Source: an uncultured Lachnospiraceae bacterium (lineage in GTDB: Bacteria > Bacillota_A > Clostridia > Lachnospirales > Lachnospiraceae). Taken from it: DNA of 5,440 nucleotides. A program made the position numbers and the translations under genes. Under the pieces are notes generated by a model. That model ran no database searches. It was not told the origin of the DNA and was given only the letters and a program-made list of their open reading frames with translations. The stretch covers positions 1 to 5,440 of the forward strand of contig CAJUGZ010000286.1 of assembly GCA_910585855.1 (NCBI GenBank). Reading direction: 5' to 3'. Below are positions 1 through 5,257 of the stretch, piece after piece (the first letter of the stretch is position 1; the number at the start of each line of letters is the position of its first letter).

Positions 1-689
1 TATTAGAGGGAGATAAGGCAGCCAGAGAGGAATATATTAAGGGAAATTTAAGGCTGGTGCTGAGTGTGATTAAGCGGTTCAGCAGTTCGGATGAAAATGT
101 AGACGATTTATTTCAAATAGGGTGTATTGGATTGATAAAGGCGATTGATAATTTTGATATTTCTCAGGGAGTGAAGTTTTCTACTTATGCAGTGCCAATG
201 ATTGTTGGAGAGATTCGAAGATATCTTCGGGATAACAGCAGTATTCGGGTGAGCCGGTCTTTGCGGGATATTGCCTATAAGGCAATTTATGCACGGGATA
301 CATTGACTAAGAAAAATCAAAAAGAGCCTACGATTGAAGAAATTGCGGCTGAGGTGGGGATGCCGAAAGAGGAGATTGTATATGCGATGGATGCGATACA
401 GAGTCCGGTTTCTCTGTATGAGCCGGTTTATTCGGAGGGAGGGGATACCCTTTGCGTGATGGATCAGATTAGTGATAAAAAGAATCGGGAGGATACTTGG
501 ATTGAAGAGTTGTCTTTGTCACAGGCAATGAAGAAGTTAAACGAGCGAGAGAAGCGGATTATACAGATGCGGTTTTATGAGGGGAAAACGCAGATGGAGG
601 TGGCGGATGAGATTAGTATTTCTCAGGCACAGGTTTCTAGGCTGGAGAAGAGTGCGCTTCGGAATCTTAAGAATCAGTTGGGAAGTTAA
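1..689 (+). CDS. sigG: RNA polymerase sporulation sigma factor SigG, 5' end cut by the window edge
   Basis: This is the late forespore sigma factor, which directs core RNA polymerase to forespore genes after engulfment. The open frame runs back through base 3 with no stop, so the gene starts upstream. The GTG at 57 is an internal Val in the conserved NLRLVLSV segment, not a start. About 228 residues are visible against roughly 260 in Bacillus subtilis SigG, so about 30 are missing. Region 2 spans visible residues 14-77 (DDLFQIGCIGL, FSTYAVPMIVGEIRRYLRD). Region 3 begins at VSRSLRDIAYKA, and the region 4 helix-turn-helix lies near 194-220 (TQMEVADEISISQAQVSRLE). IRVSRSLRDIAYKA, the PVSLYEP segment and VMDQISD separate it from SigF. 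The residue matching B. subtilis Asn45, as I recall the alignment, is Lys here. A terminator follows at 767-807. The family call is very secure; SigG over SigF is well supported by the motifs. Confidence 0.95.
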   Translation, partial: LEGDKAAREEYIKGNLRLVLSVIKRFSSSDENVDDLFQIGCIGLIKAIDNFDISQGVKFSTYAVPMIVGEIRRYLRDNSSIRVSRSLRDIAYKAIYARDTLTKKNQKEPTIEEIAAEVGMPKEEIVYAMDAIQSPVSLYEPVYSEGGDTLCVMDQISDKKNREDTWIEELSLSQAMKKLNEREKRIIQMRFYEGKTQMEVADEISISQAQVSRLEKSALRNLKNQLGS

Positions 690-766
690 TATTGATTTTG
701 AACCAGACGCTAGATTTGGCTGGCTGCGGATCGAATAGTGAAGGAAAAGTTTTATAGAATAAATTA

Positions 767-807
767 GCGCATAGTTTGCCTAGAGGGGAAATTATGCGTC
801 TTTTTTT
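767..807 (+). terminator. Rho-independent terminator after sigG
   Basis: Bases 768-777 (CGCATAGTTT) pair with 789-798 (AAATTATGCG), with one G-T wobble. A further G-T pair, 767 with 799, is possible. The loop is 11 nt and a run of seven T follows at 801-807. The site lies 78 bp after the sigG stop and 71 bp before ylmC. It should end the sigG message and implies that ylmC is transcribed separately or by read-through. Confidence 0.75.
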
Positions 808-866
808 AGATTTGTTTTCTAATTATGTAGAAAGTTACATATGATAAGAGAAAGAAAGAGTGAAAC

Positions 867-871
867 AGGAG
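867..871 (+). promoter_or_regulatory. Ribosome binding site that fixes the ylmC start
   Basis: AGGAG lies 6 nt before the ATG at 878. An upstream in-frame GTG at 860 would give six more residues but has only a purine-rich AGAAAGA stretch before it. This site lies inside that longer frame, so the ATG at 878 is preferred. Confidence 0.7.
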
Positions 872-877
872 AAGAGA

Positions 878-1150
878 ATGGAAAAGCGTTTGATGCGGGT
901 AATTGATTTACGGCAGAAAGAGGTGATTAATGAAAAGGACTGCCGATGTTTAGGATGTGTGGCGGATATTGAATTTGAGGTGGAAACGGGGTGTGTCTGT
1001 GCTTTAATTATACCCGGACAGCCAAAGATGTGCGGGATTTTTGGAAGGGATACTGAATATGTGATCCCTTATCGGATGGTGCGTCAGATTGGGGAGGATA
1101 TTATATTGGTTTGTGTGGAGGAGGAGGAAGTACTTGTAAAGTGTAAATAA
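878..1150 (+). CDS. YlmC/YmxH family sporulation protein (PRC-barrel)
   Basis: A 90-residue protein resembling the YlmC/YmxH sporulation family, small PRC-barrel-like proteins often found just after sigG in spore formers. Their molecular role is not established. Supporting segments are MRVIDLRQKEVIN near residues 6-18, LGCVADIEFEVETG (25-38), ALIIPG (42-47), the FGRDTEYVIPY core (55-65) and IGEDIILV (71-78). There is no signal peptide or membrane segment, so it should be cytoplasmic. It is unusually Cys-rich, with eight Cys (22, 24, 27, 39, 41, 52, 79, 89), two groups being CRCLGC and CVC. Synteny with sigG supports the call. No convincing promoter could be assigned in 808-866. The stop is followed within 18 bp by repeat copy A. 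I am sure of the family but not of any biochemical function. Confidence 0.85.
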   Translation: MEKRLMRVIDLRQKEVINEKDCRCLGCVADIEFEVETGCVCALIIPGQPKMCGIFGRDTEYVIPYRMVRQIGEDIILVCVEEEEVLVKCK

Positions 1151-1167
1151 TTTTATTTGCTGCTTGG

Positions 1168-1506
1168 GGAGGACGCCAGATGTGAAAACCCTAGGCATCC
1201 TGCTGTTCCGGTTTCCAAAAAGCAAGAAGTTCTAAGACTTCTGTATCTTAATGCATCCAACCAGACAGACCGGGGCGCAATTCGCCCGCATGGCAGCCAA
1301 AACAGAACTGACATATTGAAGGGTTTGATCCACCGCAACAAAACGGCTTCTCTTTTATGCGGGCTAAACACGCCCCTTTTTTTGCACATACTGCATGGAA
1401 GCAGCATGTGCAAAAAATCCTAGGTTTTCGAGCAGAAGTCTAAGAACTTCTAGCTTTTTTCCAAAGTCACTGCAGGATGCCTAGGGTTTTCGCATCTGGC
1501 TGTTTC
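1168..1506 (-). repeat. Stem-loop interspersed repeat, copy A (minus orientation), interrupted by an insertion
   Basis: The outer arms 1175-1203 and 1472-1500 are complementary over 29 positions, with a single G-T wobble. Read on the minus strand, the element starts AAACAGCCAGAT (1494-1505) and ends ATCTGGCGTCC, the same asymmetric ends as copy B at 1883-1975. Its 51 bases at 1168-1218 match the reverse complement of 5272-5322 (copy D) at 48 positions. If the insert at 1220-1457 and one copy of the 8-bp duplication are removed, it is 93 bp long, the same as copy B, with a 22-nt loop differing from B at three positions. It carries no credible gene: open frames of 86-88 codons exist on both strands but follow the repeat. 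No T-run follows either end, so it does not look like a terminator. Confidence 0.85.
1220..1457. mobile_element. MITE-like nested insertion (238 bp) inside repeat copy A
   Basis: The ends are inverted repeats: 1220-1242 against 1434-1456, 21 of 23 positions complementary. The insert is flanked by the direct repeat TTTCCAAA at 1212-1219 and 1458-1465. Copy B has this 8-mer once at the matching place (TTTGGAAA, 1924-1931), so B represents the empty site. Each end also contains its own small palindrome (AGAAGT...ACTTCT). Inside are two further paired regions: 1272-1277 with 1371-1376 and 1284-1291 with 1357-1364, and a hairpin 1378-1394 with 1401-1417 having one mismatch. No transposase is encoded, so any movement would need an enzyme supplied elsewhere. 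Families such as IS256, IS6 and ISL3 make 8-bp duplications, but the ends do not let me name a parent. The A/T runs at the junctions leave the exact borders uncertain by 1-2 bases. Confidence 0.65.
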
Positions 1507-1882
1507 TTGATTTCGGAAAAAACAAAAAAGAATGGTATTTAAACTTTTTTAAGTTTGTTTAGTATTTTTTTATATGTATTTTTTTGCTATATTTATTTTG
1601 TATTGTGGTGAAAAATTGCTGCTATAGCAAACGACTTTAAAATTTTTATTTTGATATATTATGCTGATTGCCGTTGCTGTGATTGTTTTTATATCAGTTT
1701 TTATTTATGCTCTGGTACATATGCCGCTGCTATTATTGGTATATATTGTATAAAAATATTAGTTTTTATTTACAGTAGTATTATGAACTGCGGGACATGG
1801 GGTTTAGTTGTAGCATATGGCAAGATACAAAGCAGATTTTTAGAAAAGTTTTGATGAAATTTGTTTTTTGTTTCAGAGTCAG
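1507..1882. other. AT-rich intergenic stretch, no supported gene
   Basis: This 376-bp stretch lies between repeat copies A and B. It is rich in T and A runs (for example 1545-1550 and 1564-1571) and holds no open frame with a ribosome binding site. Two weak palindromes are present: AAACTT/AAGTTT at 1541-1556 and TTGCT/AGCAA at 1616-1630. A 30-codon open frame at 1661-1753 would encode a strongly hydrophobic peptide beginning MLIAVAVIVF, but nothing resembling a ribosome binding site precedes it. The stretch may be decayed insertion debris. Confidence 0.6.
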
Positions 1883-1975
1883 AAAACAGCCAGATTCTGG
1901 AATGGTGGGCAGACTGCAGCGACTTTGGAAAGCGGAGCAGCAGGCTGTTCACCATTCCAGAATCTGGCGTCCCCT
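1883..1975 (+). repeat. Stem-loop interspersed repeat, copy B (uninterrupted 93 bp)
   Basis: Bases 1889-1907 are perfectly complementary to 1950-1968. With two G-T wobbles and one mismatch the stem extends to 1889-1917 against 1940-1968 (29 positions). The 22-nt loop 1918-1939 contains GACTTTGGAAA followed by GCGGAGCA. The ends AAACAGCCAGAT (1884-1895) and ATCTGGCGTCC (1962-1972) match copy A. The core 1925-1947 matches copy D 5272-5294 at 21 of 23 positions. The middle of the stem differs from copy A but stays paired. No T-run follows, so a terminator role is unlikely. It is not part of a gene. No target duplication is visible at its borders. Confidence 0.85.
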
Positions 1976-2050
1976 TCCTCAATAAAATTCCTTTGTCATG
2001 TAATCAATAATAAATTTAAAAGACTTATAAAAGAGCTGGCTGTTCTGCTC

Positions 2051-2079
2051 TTGACAAATTACGACTAAGTGAGTATAAT
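2051..2079 (+). promoter_or_regulatory. Consensus sigma-A promoter of the nrdR-yqeG-aroE-aroK operon
   Basis: TTGACA at 2051-2056 and TATAAT at 2074-2079 are both perfect matches, with the ideal 17-bp spacer. The predicted start is near 2086, giving a leader of about 115 nt before the nrdR ATG. A short inverted repeat, AAGAGC (2031-2036) with GCTCTT (2047-2052), overlaps the start of the -35 box and could be a control site, but it is only 6 bp long. Confidence 0.85.
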
Positions 2080-2199
2080 AATTCAGTAGATAGCGGGTAA
2101 AATGTTGAAATACAATGGAATTAGACTGGAATAAGGATTCAGTATTTTCTTGGATTACTCTTTAGAAAAAATTATATATTATGAGGAGGTGTAGAAACA

Positions 2200-2649
2200 A
2201 TGAAATGTCCTTTTTGTAATAAGGAAAATACAAAGGTGATTGATTCCCGACCGGCAGAAGAGAGCAATTCGATCCGAAGGCGGCGGCAGTGCGATGAGTG
2301 CGGCAGAAGATTTACTACTTATGAAAAAATTGAAACGATTCCGCTTATTGTAATTAAAAAAGACAATAACAGAGAGCCTTATGACAGAGAAAAGATAGAG
2401 AAAGGAATTGTTCGTTCCTGTCATAAACGACCGATTTCCATGGTAGAAATCAGCAATTTTGTGGATGAGATAGAAAATCAGATTTTCAATATGGAAGAAA
2501 GGGAGATTTCAAGTTCCAGAATCGGAGAGATTATTATGGATCGTTTAAAAGATTTTGATTCCGTAGCATATGTTCGTTTTGCCTCTGTCTATCGGGAATT
2601 TAAGGATGTAAGTACTTTTATGGATGAATTAAAAAAATTATTGGAGTAA
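2200..2649 (+). CDS. nrdR: Transcriptional repressor NrdR
   Basis: NrdR is a nucleotide-sensing repressor of ribonucleotide reductase operons; it binds paired NrdR boxes in the cytoplasm when its ATP-cone carries ATP/dATP. The 149-residue length is typical. The N-terminal zinc ribbon has Cys3, Cys6, Cys31 and Cys34, with the hallmark stretches TKVIDSRPAEESNSIRRRRQC and RRFTTYE. The ATP-cone covers about residues 48-138 (PLIVIKKDNNREPYDREKI onward, ending near VAYVRFASVYREF). The ATG at 2200 is preceded by AGGAGGTG at 2184-2191, 8 nt away. It is the first gene after the strong promoter at 2051-2079, and its stop lies 5 bp before yqeG. No reductase gene is in the window, so its targets are elsewhere. 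I saw no clear NrdR box near its own promoter. Identification is secure. Confidence 0.97.
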   Translation: MKCPFCNKENTKVIDSRPAEESNSIRRRRQCDECGRRFTTYEKIETIPLIVIKKDNNREPYDREKIEKGIVRSCHKRPISMVEISNFVDEIENQIFNMEEREISSSRIGEIIMDRLKDFDSVAYVRFASVYREFKDVSTFMDELKKLLE

Positions 2650-2654
2650 TTAAC

Positions 2655-3161
2655 ATGAAACTTTTTAGAAGATTTTATCCTAGTGAGTATGTGGATTCCA
2701 CATATGGGATTGATTTTGAAAAACTATATCGGGAGGGGTATCGGGGAGTGTTGTTTGATATTGATAATACGTTAGTTCCTCATGGTGCTCCAGCGGATAA
2801 ACGGGCGGAGAAATTATTTCACAGACTTCAGAAATTAGGAATGGAAAGCTGTTTGATTTCGAATAATAAGATTGGACGTGTAGAGGGATTTGCCAATCAA
2901 GTAGGAACAAAATTTATTGAAAATGCACATAAGCCTTCAACAAAGAATTATCTTCGGGCGATGGAACGGATGGGAACGGATACGAAAAATACTGTTTTTG
3001 TAGGGGATCAGCTTTTTACAGATGTATATGGTGCAAATCGGGCGGGGATACGAACCATATTGGTAAAACCAATTCATCCAAAGGAAGAGATACAGATTGT
3101 GATAAAGCGGTATTTTGAAAAAATAGTGCTGTATTTTTATAAACGGGAACAGGGAAAGTAG
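2655..3161 (+). CDS. yqeG: YqeG family HAD-IIIA phosphatase
   Basis: A 168-residue haloacid-dehalogenase hydrolase of the YqeG family; members hydrolyse phosphate esters, but the physiological substrate is not known. Motif I is FDIDNTLV, with nucleophile Asp35 and acid/base Asp37. Motif II is Ser69 in ISNN, motif III is Lys93 in AHKPS, and motif IV is GDQLFTD (117-123), whose acidic residues bind magnesium. All catalytic residues are present. There is no signal peptide; the C-terminal tail is basic and aromatic (RYFEKIVLYFYKREQGK). GGAG at 2643-2646, overlapping the end of nrdR, is 8 nt before the ATG, suggesting translational coupling. The yqeG-aroE neighbourhood is also found in Bacillus, where the GTPase gene yqeH lies between them; yqeH is absent here. 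Confidence 0.92.
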   Translation: MKLFRRFYPSEYVDSTYGIDFEKLYREGYRGVLFDIDNTLVPHGAPADKRAEKLFHRLQKLGMESCLISNNKIGRVEGFANQVGTKFIENAHKPSTKNYLRAMERMGTDTKNTVFVGDQLFTDVYGANRAGIRTILVKPIHPKEEIQIVIKRYFEKIVLYFYKREQGK

Positions 3162-3185
3162 AAACAGGAATGGAGGATTGAAAGG

Positions 3186-4055
3186 ATGGTAGACGGAAGA
3201 ACAAGGGTTTGCGGAATTATTGCAAATCCGGTAGAACATACATTATCTCCTGTTTTGCACAATACACTGGCAAAGGAGCTGGGGCATAACTTGGTTTATG
3301 TACCATTTAAACCAGAGAAGGGAGGGGTGGATGCAGCAGTAAAAGGGGCATTTGAACTTTTTGTACTTGGGTTAAATGTATCTGTTCCTTATAAACAGGA
3401 GGTAATAAAAAGTTTGGCGGGATTGGATCAAGGTGCAGAAGCGATTGGAGCAGTTAATACGCTGGTACGGACAGAGAGCGGTTATCTTGGATATAATACC
3501 GATTATCTGGGACTTTGGCGGGCTTTGAAAGAAGAAGGAATTGTTTTGGAGGGACAGGAAGTTGTGGTATTTGGTGCAGGGGGAGCAGCAAAGGCAGCGG
3601 TCTATCTCTGCTGCAAAGAGGGAGCAAAAAAAGTGTTTTTATTAAATCGTACCCTAGAGAAAGCACAAAAGATTGCTGACCAATATAATCAAGTATTTCA
3701 AAAAGATTGTGTTTATGCCATGCAGTTAGAAGAGTATACAAAGATTTTTTATAGGGAACATGGCTATCTGGCAATTCAGACAAGCAGTGTGGGAATGTAT
3801 CCAAATGTGGGACAGGTAATTTTAGAAGAAAAAGAGTTTTACCGCTGCTTTCATACAGCATTTGATCTAATCTATACTCCTGCTCAGACAAAGTTTATGC
3901 AGCTTGCCAAGGATGCAGGGGCAAGGGTATATAATGGTTTGAAGATGCTTTTATATCAGGGAGTGACAGCGTATGAACTTTGGATGAATTGTACTGTTCC
4001 GGCAGAAGTTGTTCAAAAATGCTATCAAATGATAGAAAAGGAGCTGCACCAATGA
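3186..4055 (+). CDS. aroE: Shikimate dehydrogenase (NADP+)
   Basis: AroE reduces 3-dehydroshikimate to shikimate with NADPH, the fourth step of the shikimate pathway to chorismate and aromatic amino acids, in the cytosol. It has 289 residues, slightly longer than the common 270-280. The substrate domain has NPVEHTLSP (14-22), where Thr19 replaces the usual first Ser and Ser21 is kept. It also has NVSVPYK with catalytic Lys70, Asn91 in GAVNTL and Asp106 in GYNTD. The nucleotide domain has GAGGAAKA (130-137) and NRTLEK (154-159), the NRT motif of NADP-preferring enzymes. IQTSSVGMYP (197-206) carries Gln198 where Asn is usual. DLIYTPAQT (227-235) and the NGLKMLLYQ segment with Gln258 close the site. 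GGAGG at 3172-3176 is 9 nt before the ATG. It starts 24 bp after yqeG, and its TGA overlaps the aroK ATG. Confidence 0.96.
   Translation: MVDGRTRVCGIIANPVEHTLSPVLHNTLAKELGHNLVYVPFKPEKGGVDAAVKGAFELFVLGLNVSVPYKQEVIKSLAGLDQGAEAIGAVNTLVRTESGYLGYNTDYLGLWRALKEEGIVLEGQEVVVFGAGGAAKAAVYLCCKEGAKKVFLLNRTLEKAQKIADQYNQVFQKDCVYAMQLEEYTKIFYREHGYLAIQTSSVGMYPNVGQVILEEKEFYRCFHTAFDLIYTPAQTKFMQLAKDAGARVYNGLKMLLYQGVTAYELWMNCTVPAEVVQKCYQMIEKELHQ
4039..4043 (+). promoter_or_regulatory. Ribosome binding site that fixes the aroK start inside aroE
   Basis: AGGAG lies 8 nt before the ATG at 4052. The open frame continues upstream to another ATG at 3980 inside aroE, but those 24 codons have no matching site and do not resemble the start of a shikimate kinase. 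The start at 4052 puts the Walker A loop at residue 8, as in the family. Confidence 0.85.
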
Positions 4056-4573
4056 AAAAACTGGTTTTAATTGGATATATGGGAGCTGGAAAATCCACAG
4101 TAGGACAGGCACTGGCAAAGCGGATGCAGGTTTTGTTTTGGGATTTGGATGCTTATATCGAAGAAAAACAAAAACGTTCGATTTCCGAAATTTTCGCTCA
4201 GGATGGAGAAGAAAGTTTTCGTCAGTTAGAAACAAAATATTTAAAAGAACTTTTAGAGCGGGAGGAAGATGGTGTACTTTCTGCTGGAGGCGGTCTGCCT
4301 CTTCGAAAAGAGAATCGGGAACTTTTAAAGAAAGCAGGATATACGGTATATTTGCTGGTATCAAAAGAAACTGTTCTGGAACGGTTAAAAGAAGATGGAA
4401 GCCGTCCGCTGCTTCAAGTAGCGGATAGGGAAGCTAGGATTGAAGAAATGCTTCGGATACGTCATCCGATTTATTTAGAAGCGGCGAATATTAGTATAGT
4501 AACAGATGGGCGTACCATAGAGGAAATTGTAGAAGAGATTTTGGGAAATAGTTATTTCGGAAAAAATAGTTGA
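4052..4573 (+). CDS. aroK: Shikimate kinase
   Basis: Shikimate kinase phosphorylates shikimate at the 3-hydroxyl with ATP, the step directly after AroE. The 173-residue length is typical. The Walker A loop is GYMGAGKST (8-16) with Lys14 and Ser15. Asp31 and Asp33 in WDLDAYIE match the magnesium- and shikimate-binding DxD. Arg57 in ESFRQLE contacts the substrate carboxylate, and GGG (79-81) forms the Walker B-like loop. Arg118 in SRPLL is the lid arginine, and Arg137 in RIRHPIY is the second substrate arginine. All key residues are present. The ATG overlaps the aroE stop (ATGA at 4052-4055), a strong sign of translational coupling between two consecutive pathway enzymes. No terminator is evident after it. 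Confidence 0.96.
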   Translation: MKKLVLIGYMGAGKSTVGQALAKRMQVLFWDLDAYIEEKQKRSISEIFAQDGEESFRQLETKYLKELLEREEDGVLSAGGGLPLRKENRELLKKAGYTVYLLVSKETVLERLKEDGSRPLLQVADREARIEEMLRIRHPIYLEAANISIVTDGRTIEEIVEEILGNSYFGKNS

Positions 4574-4598
4574 AATATTCTTGTTTTTAGTATACACT
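4570..4598 (+). promoter_or_regulatory. Possible promoter for efp
   Basis: TTGAAA at 4570-4575, overlapping the aroK stop, and TACACT at 4593-4598 are separated by 17 bp. They match the sigma-A consensus at five and four of six positions. It would let efp be expressed beyond the level of the upstream operon. The 56-bp aroK-efp gap is AT-rich, so a chance match is quite possible. Confidence 0.35.
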
Positions 4599-4629
4599 AT
4601 AAAAAGAAATTCGAAGGAGGAAAAAATAG

Positions 4630-5187
4630 ATGATTCAAGCAGGTGATTTTAGAAATGGGATCACGGTAGAAATTGAAGGAAAAGTATGTCAGATTATTGA
4701 ATTCCAGCATGTAAAGCCGGGAAAAGGTGCGGCATTTGTTCGGACAAAGTTAAAAGATATTATCAATGGCGGTGTAGTAGAGAAGTCATTCCGTCCAAAT
4801 GAAAAATTTCCGCAGGCACGTATTGATCGAAATGATATGCAGTATTTATATTCGGACGGAGAATTGTTTCATTTTATGGATGTAAACAGTTATGAGCAGA
4901 TTGCTTTAAATTCGGACGATATTGGAGATTCTCTTAAGTTTGTAAAAGAGAATGAGATGTGTAAGGTATGTTCCTATAATGGAAAGGTGTTTGCAGTAGA
5001 GCCGCCTTTGTTTGTAGAGTTAGAGGTTACAGATACAGAGCCGGGATTTAAAGGAGATACAGCAACTGGAGCATCAAAGCCTGCTACGGTTGAAACGGGA
5101 GCTTTGGTATATGTACCTTTATTTGTAGAACAGGGTGAAAAGATTAAGATTGATACCCGTACAGGGGAATATTTGTCTAGAGTATAA
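4630..5187 (+). CDS. efp: Translation elongation factor P
   Basis: EF-P binds stalled ribosomes between the P and E sites and speeds peptide bond formation at consecutive prolines. The 185-residue length is the family norm. The N-terminal KOW-like domain (about 1-64) carries KPGKGAAF with Lys32 at the tip of the loop facing the peptidyl-transferase centre. This is the modified residue in other bacteria: beta-lysylated in E. coli and 5-aminopentanolylated in B. subtilis. With Lys at the tip, an arginine-rhamnosylation pathway is excluded. Two OB domains follow (about 65-126 and 128-185), with the C-terminal segments PGFKGDTATGASKPA and GEKIKIDTRTGEYLSRV diagnostic for EF-P. AAGGAGG at 4614-4620 lies 9 nt before the ATG. 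No modification enzyme is in the window. Copy D of the repeat, probably acting as terminator, follows. Confidence 0.98.
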   Translation: MIQAGDFRNGITVEIEGKVCQIIEFQHVKPGKGAAFVRTKLKDIINGGVVEKSFRPNEKFPQARIDRNDMQYLYSDGELFHFMDVNSYEQIALNSDDIGDSLKFVKENEMCKVCSYNGKVFAVEPPLFVELEVTDTEPGFKGDTATGASKPATVETGALVYVPLFVEQGEKIKIDTRTGEYLSRV

Positions 5188-5210
5188 CCTGTAAAGTGTT
5201 TTTTGGGATG

Positions 5211-5227
5211 GGGACGCTGAAATGGAA
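5211..5227 (+). repeat. Fragment resembling the left end of copy D
   Basis: The 17 bases starting GGACGCTGAAATGG at 5212 match GGACGCTAGATTGG at 5262 at 14 of 17 positions, 50 bp apart on the same strand. It is either a duplicated element end or a decayed older copy. A similar 10-mer, GACGCTAGAT, is found at 706-715 after sigG. Confidence 0.4.
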
Positions 5228-5257
5228 AGTATGTTGTTGGTTATTTAGTCTTTTGGA

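Noticed and set aside
57..59. GTG as the start of the sigma factor
   Set aside because: The frame is open to the window edge and the upstream codons encode conserved SigG sequence (AREEYIKGNLRL), so this GTG is an internal Val codon.
838..846. CATATGATA before ylmC as a sporulation sigma -10 box
   Set aside because: It fits the CATAnnnTA pattern of SigK and partly a sigma-A -10 (TATGAT), but no fitting -35 element lies at the right distance.
1376..1417. Hairpin with flanking T and A runs as a bidirectional terminator
   Set aside because: The T-run precedes and the A-run follows the hairpin on the plus strand, and the minus strand gives the same order, so neither direction has T after the stem.
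1153..1423. Overlapping open frames of 86-88 codons on both strands within repeat copy A
   Set aside because: Both lie within the inverted-repeat element, lack ribosome binding sites, and their sequence follows the repeat. A similar AGC...LAS-PSS peptide pattern appears when copy B is translated, marking these as translated repeat, a likely source of false hypothetical proteins.
1168..1975. CRISPR array or tandem repeat
   Set aside because: The repeats are few, inverted, unequally spaced and internally self-complementary, without regular spacers or cas genes.
1651..2068. Other 62-70 codon open frames over the AT-rich gap and copy B
   Set aside because: They have no ribosome binding site or recognisable domain, run through the stem-loop repeat, and overlap one another on both strands.
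2170..2183. AT-rich palindromic stretch before nrdR as an NrdR box
   Set aside because: It lacks the outer ACAC/GTGT parts of the consensus and a second box at the usual spacing; it is probably just AT-rich leader.
3980..4051. N-terminal extension of shikimate kinase from an upstream ATG
   Set aside because: It lies within aroE and has no ribosome binding site; the ATG at 4052 has a good site and the normal family start.
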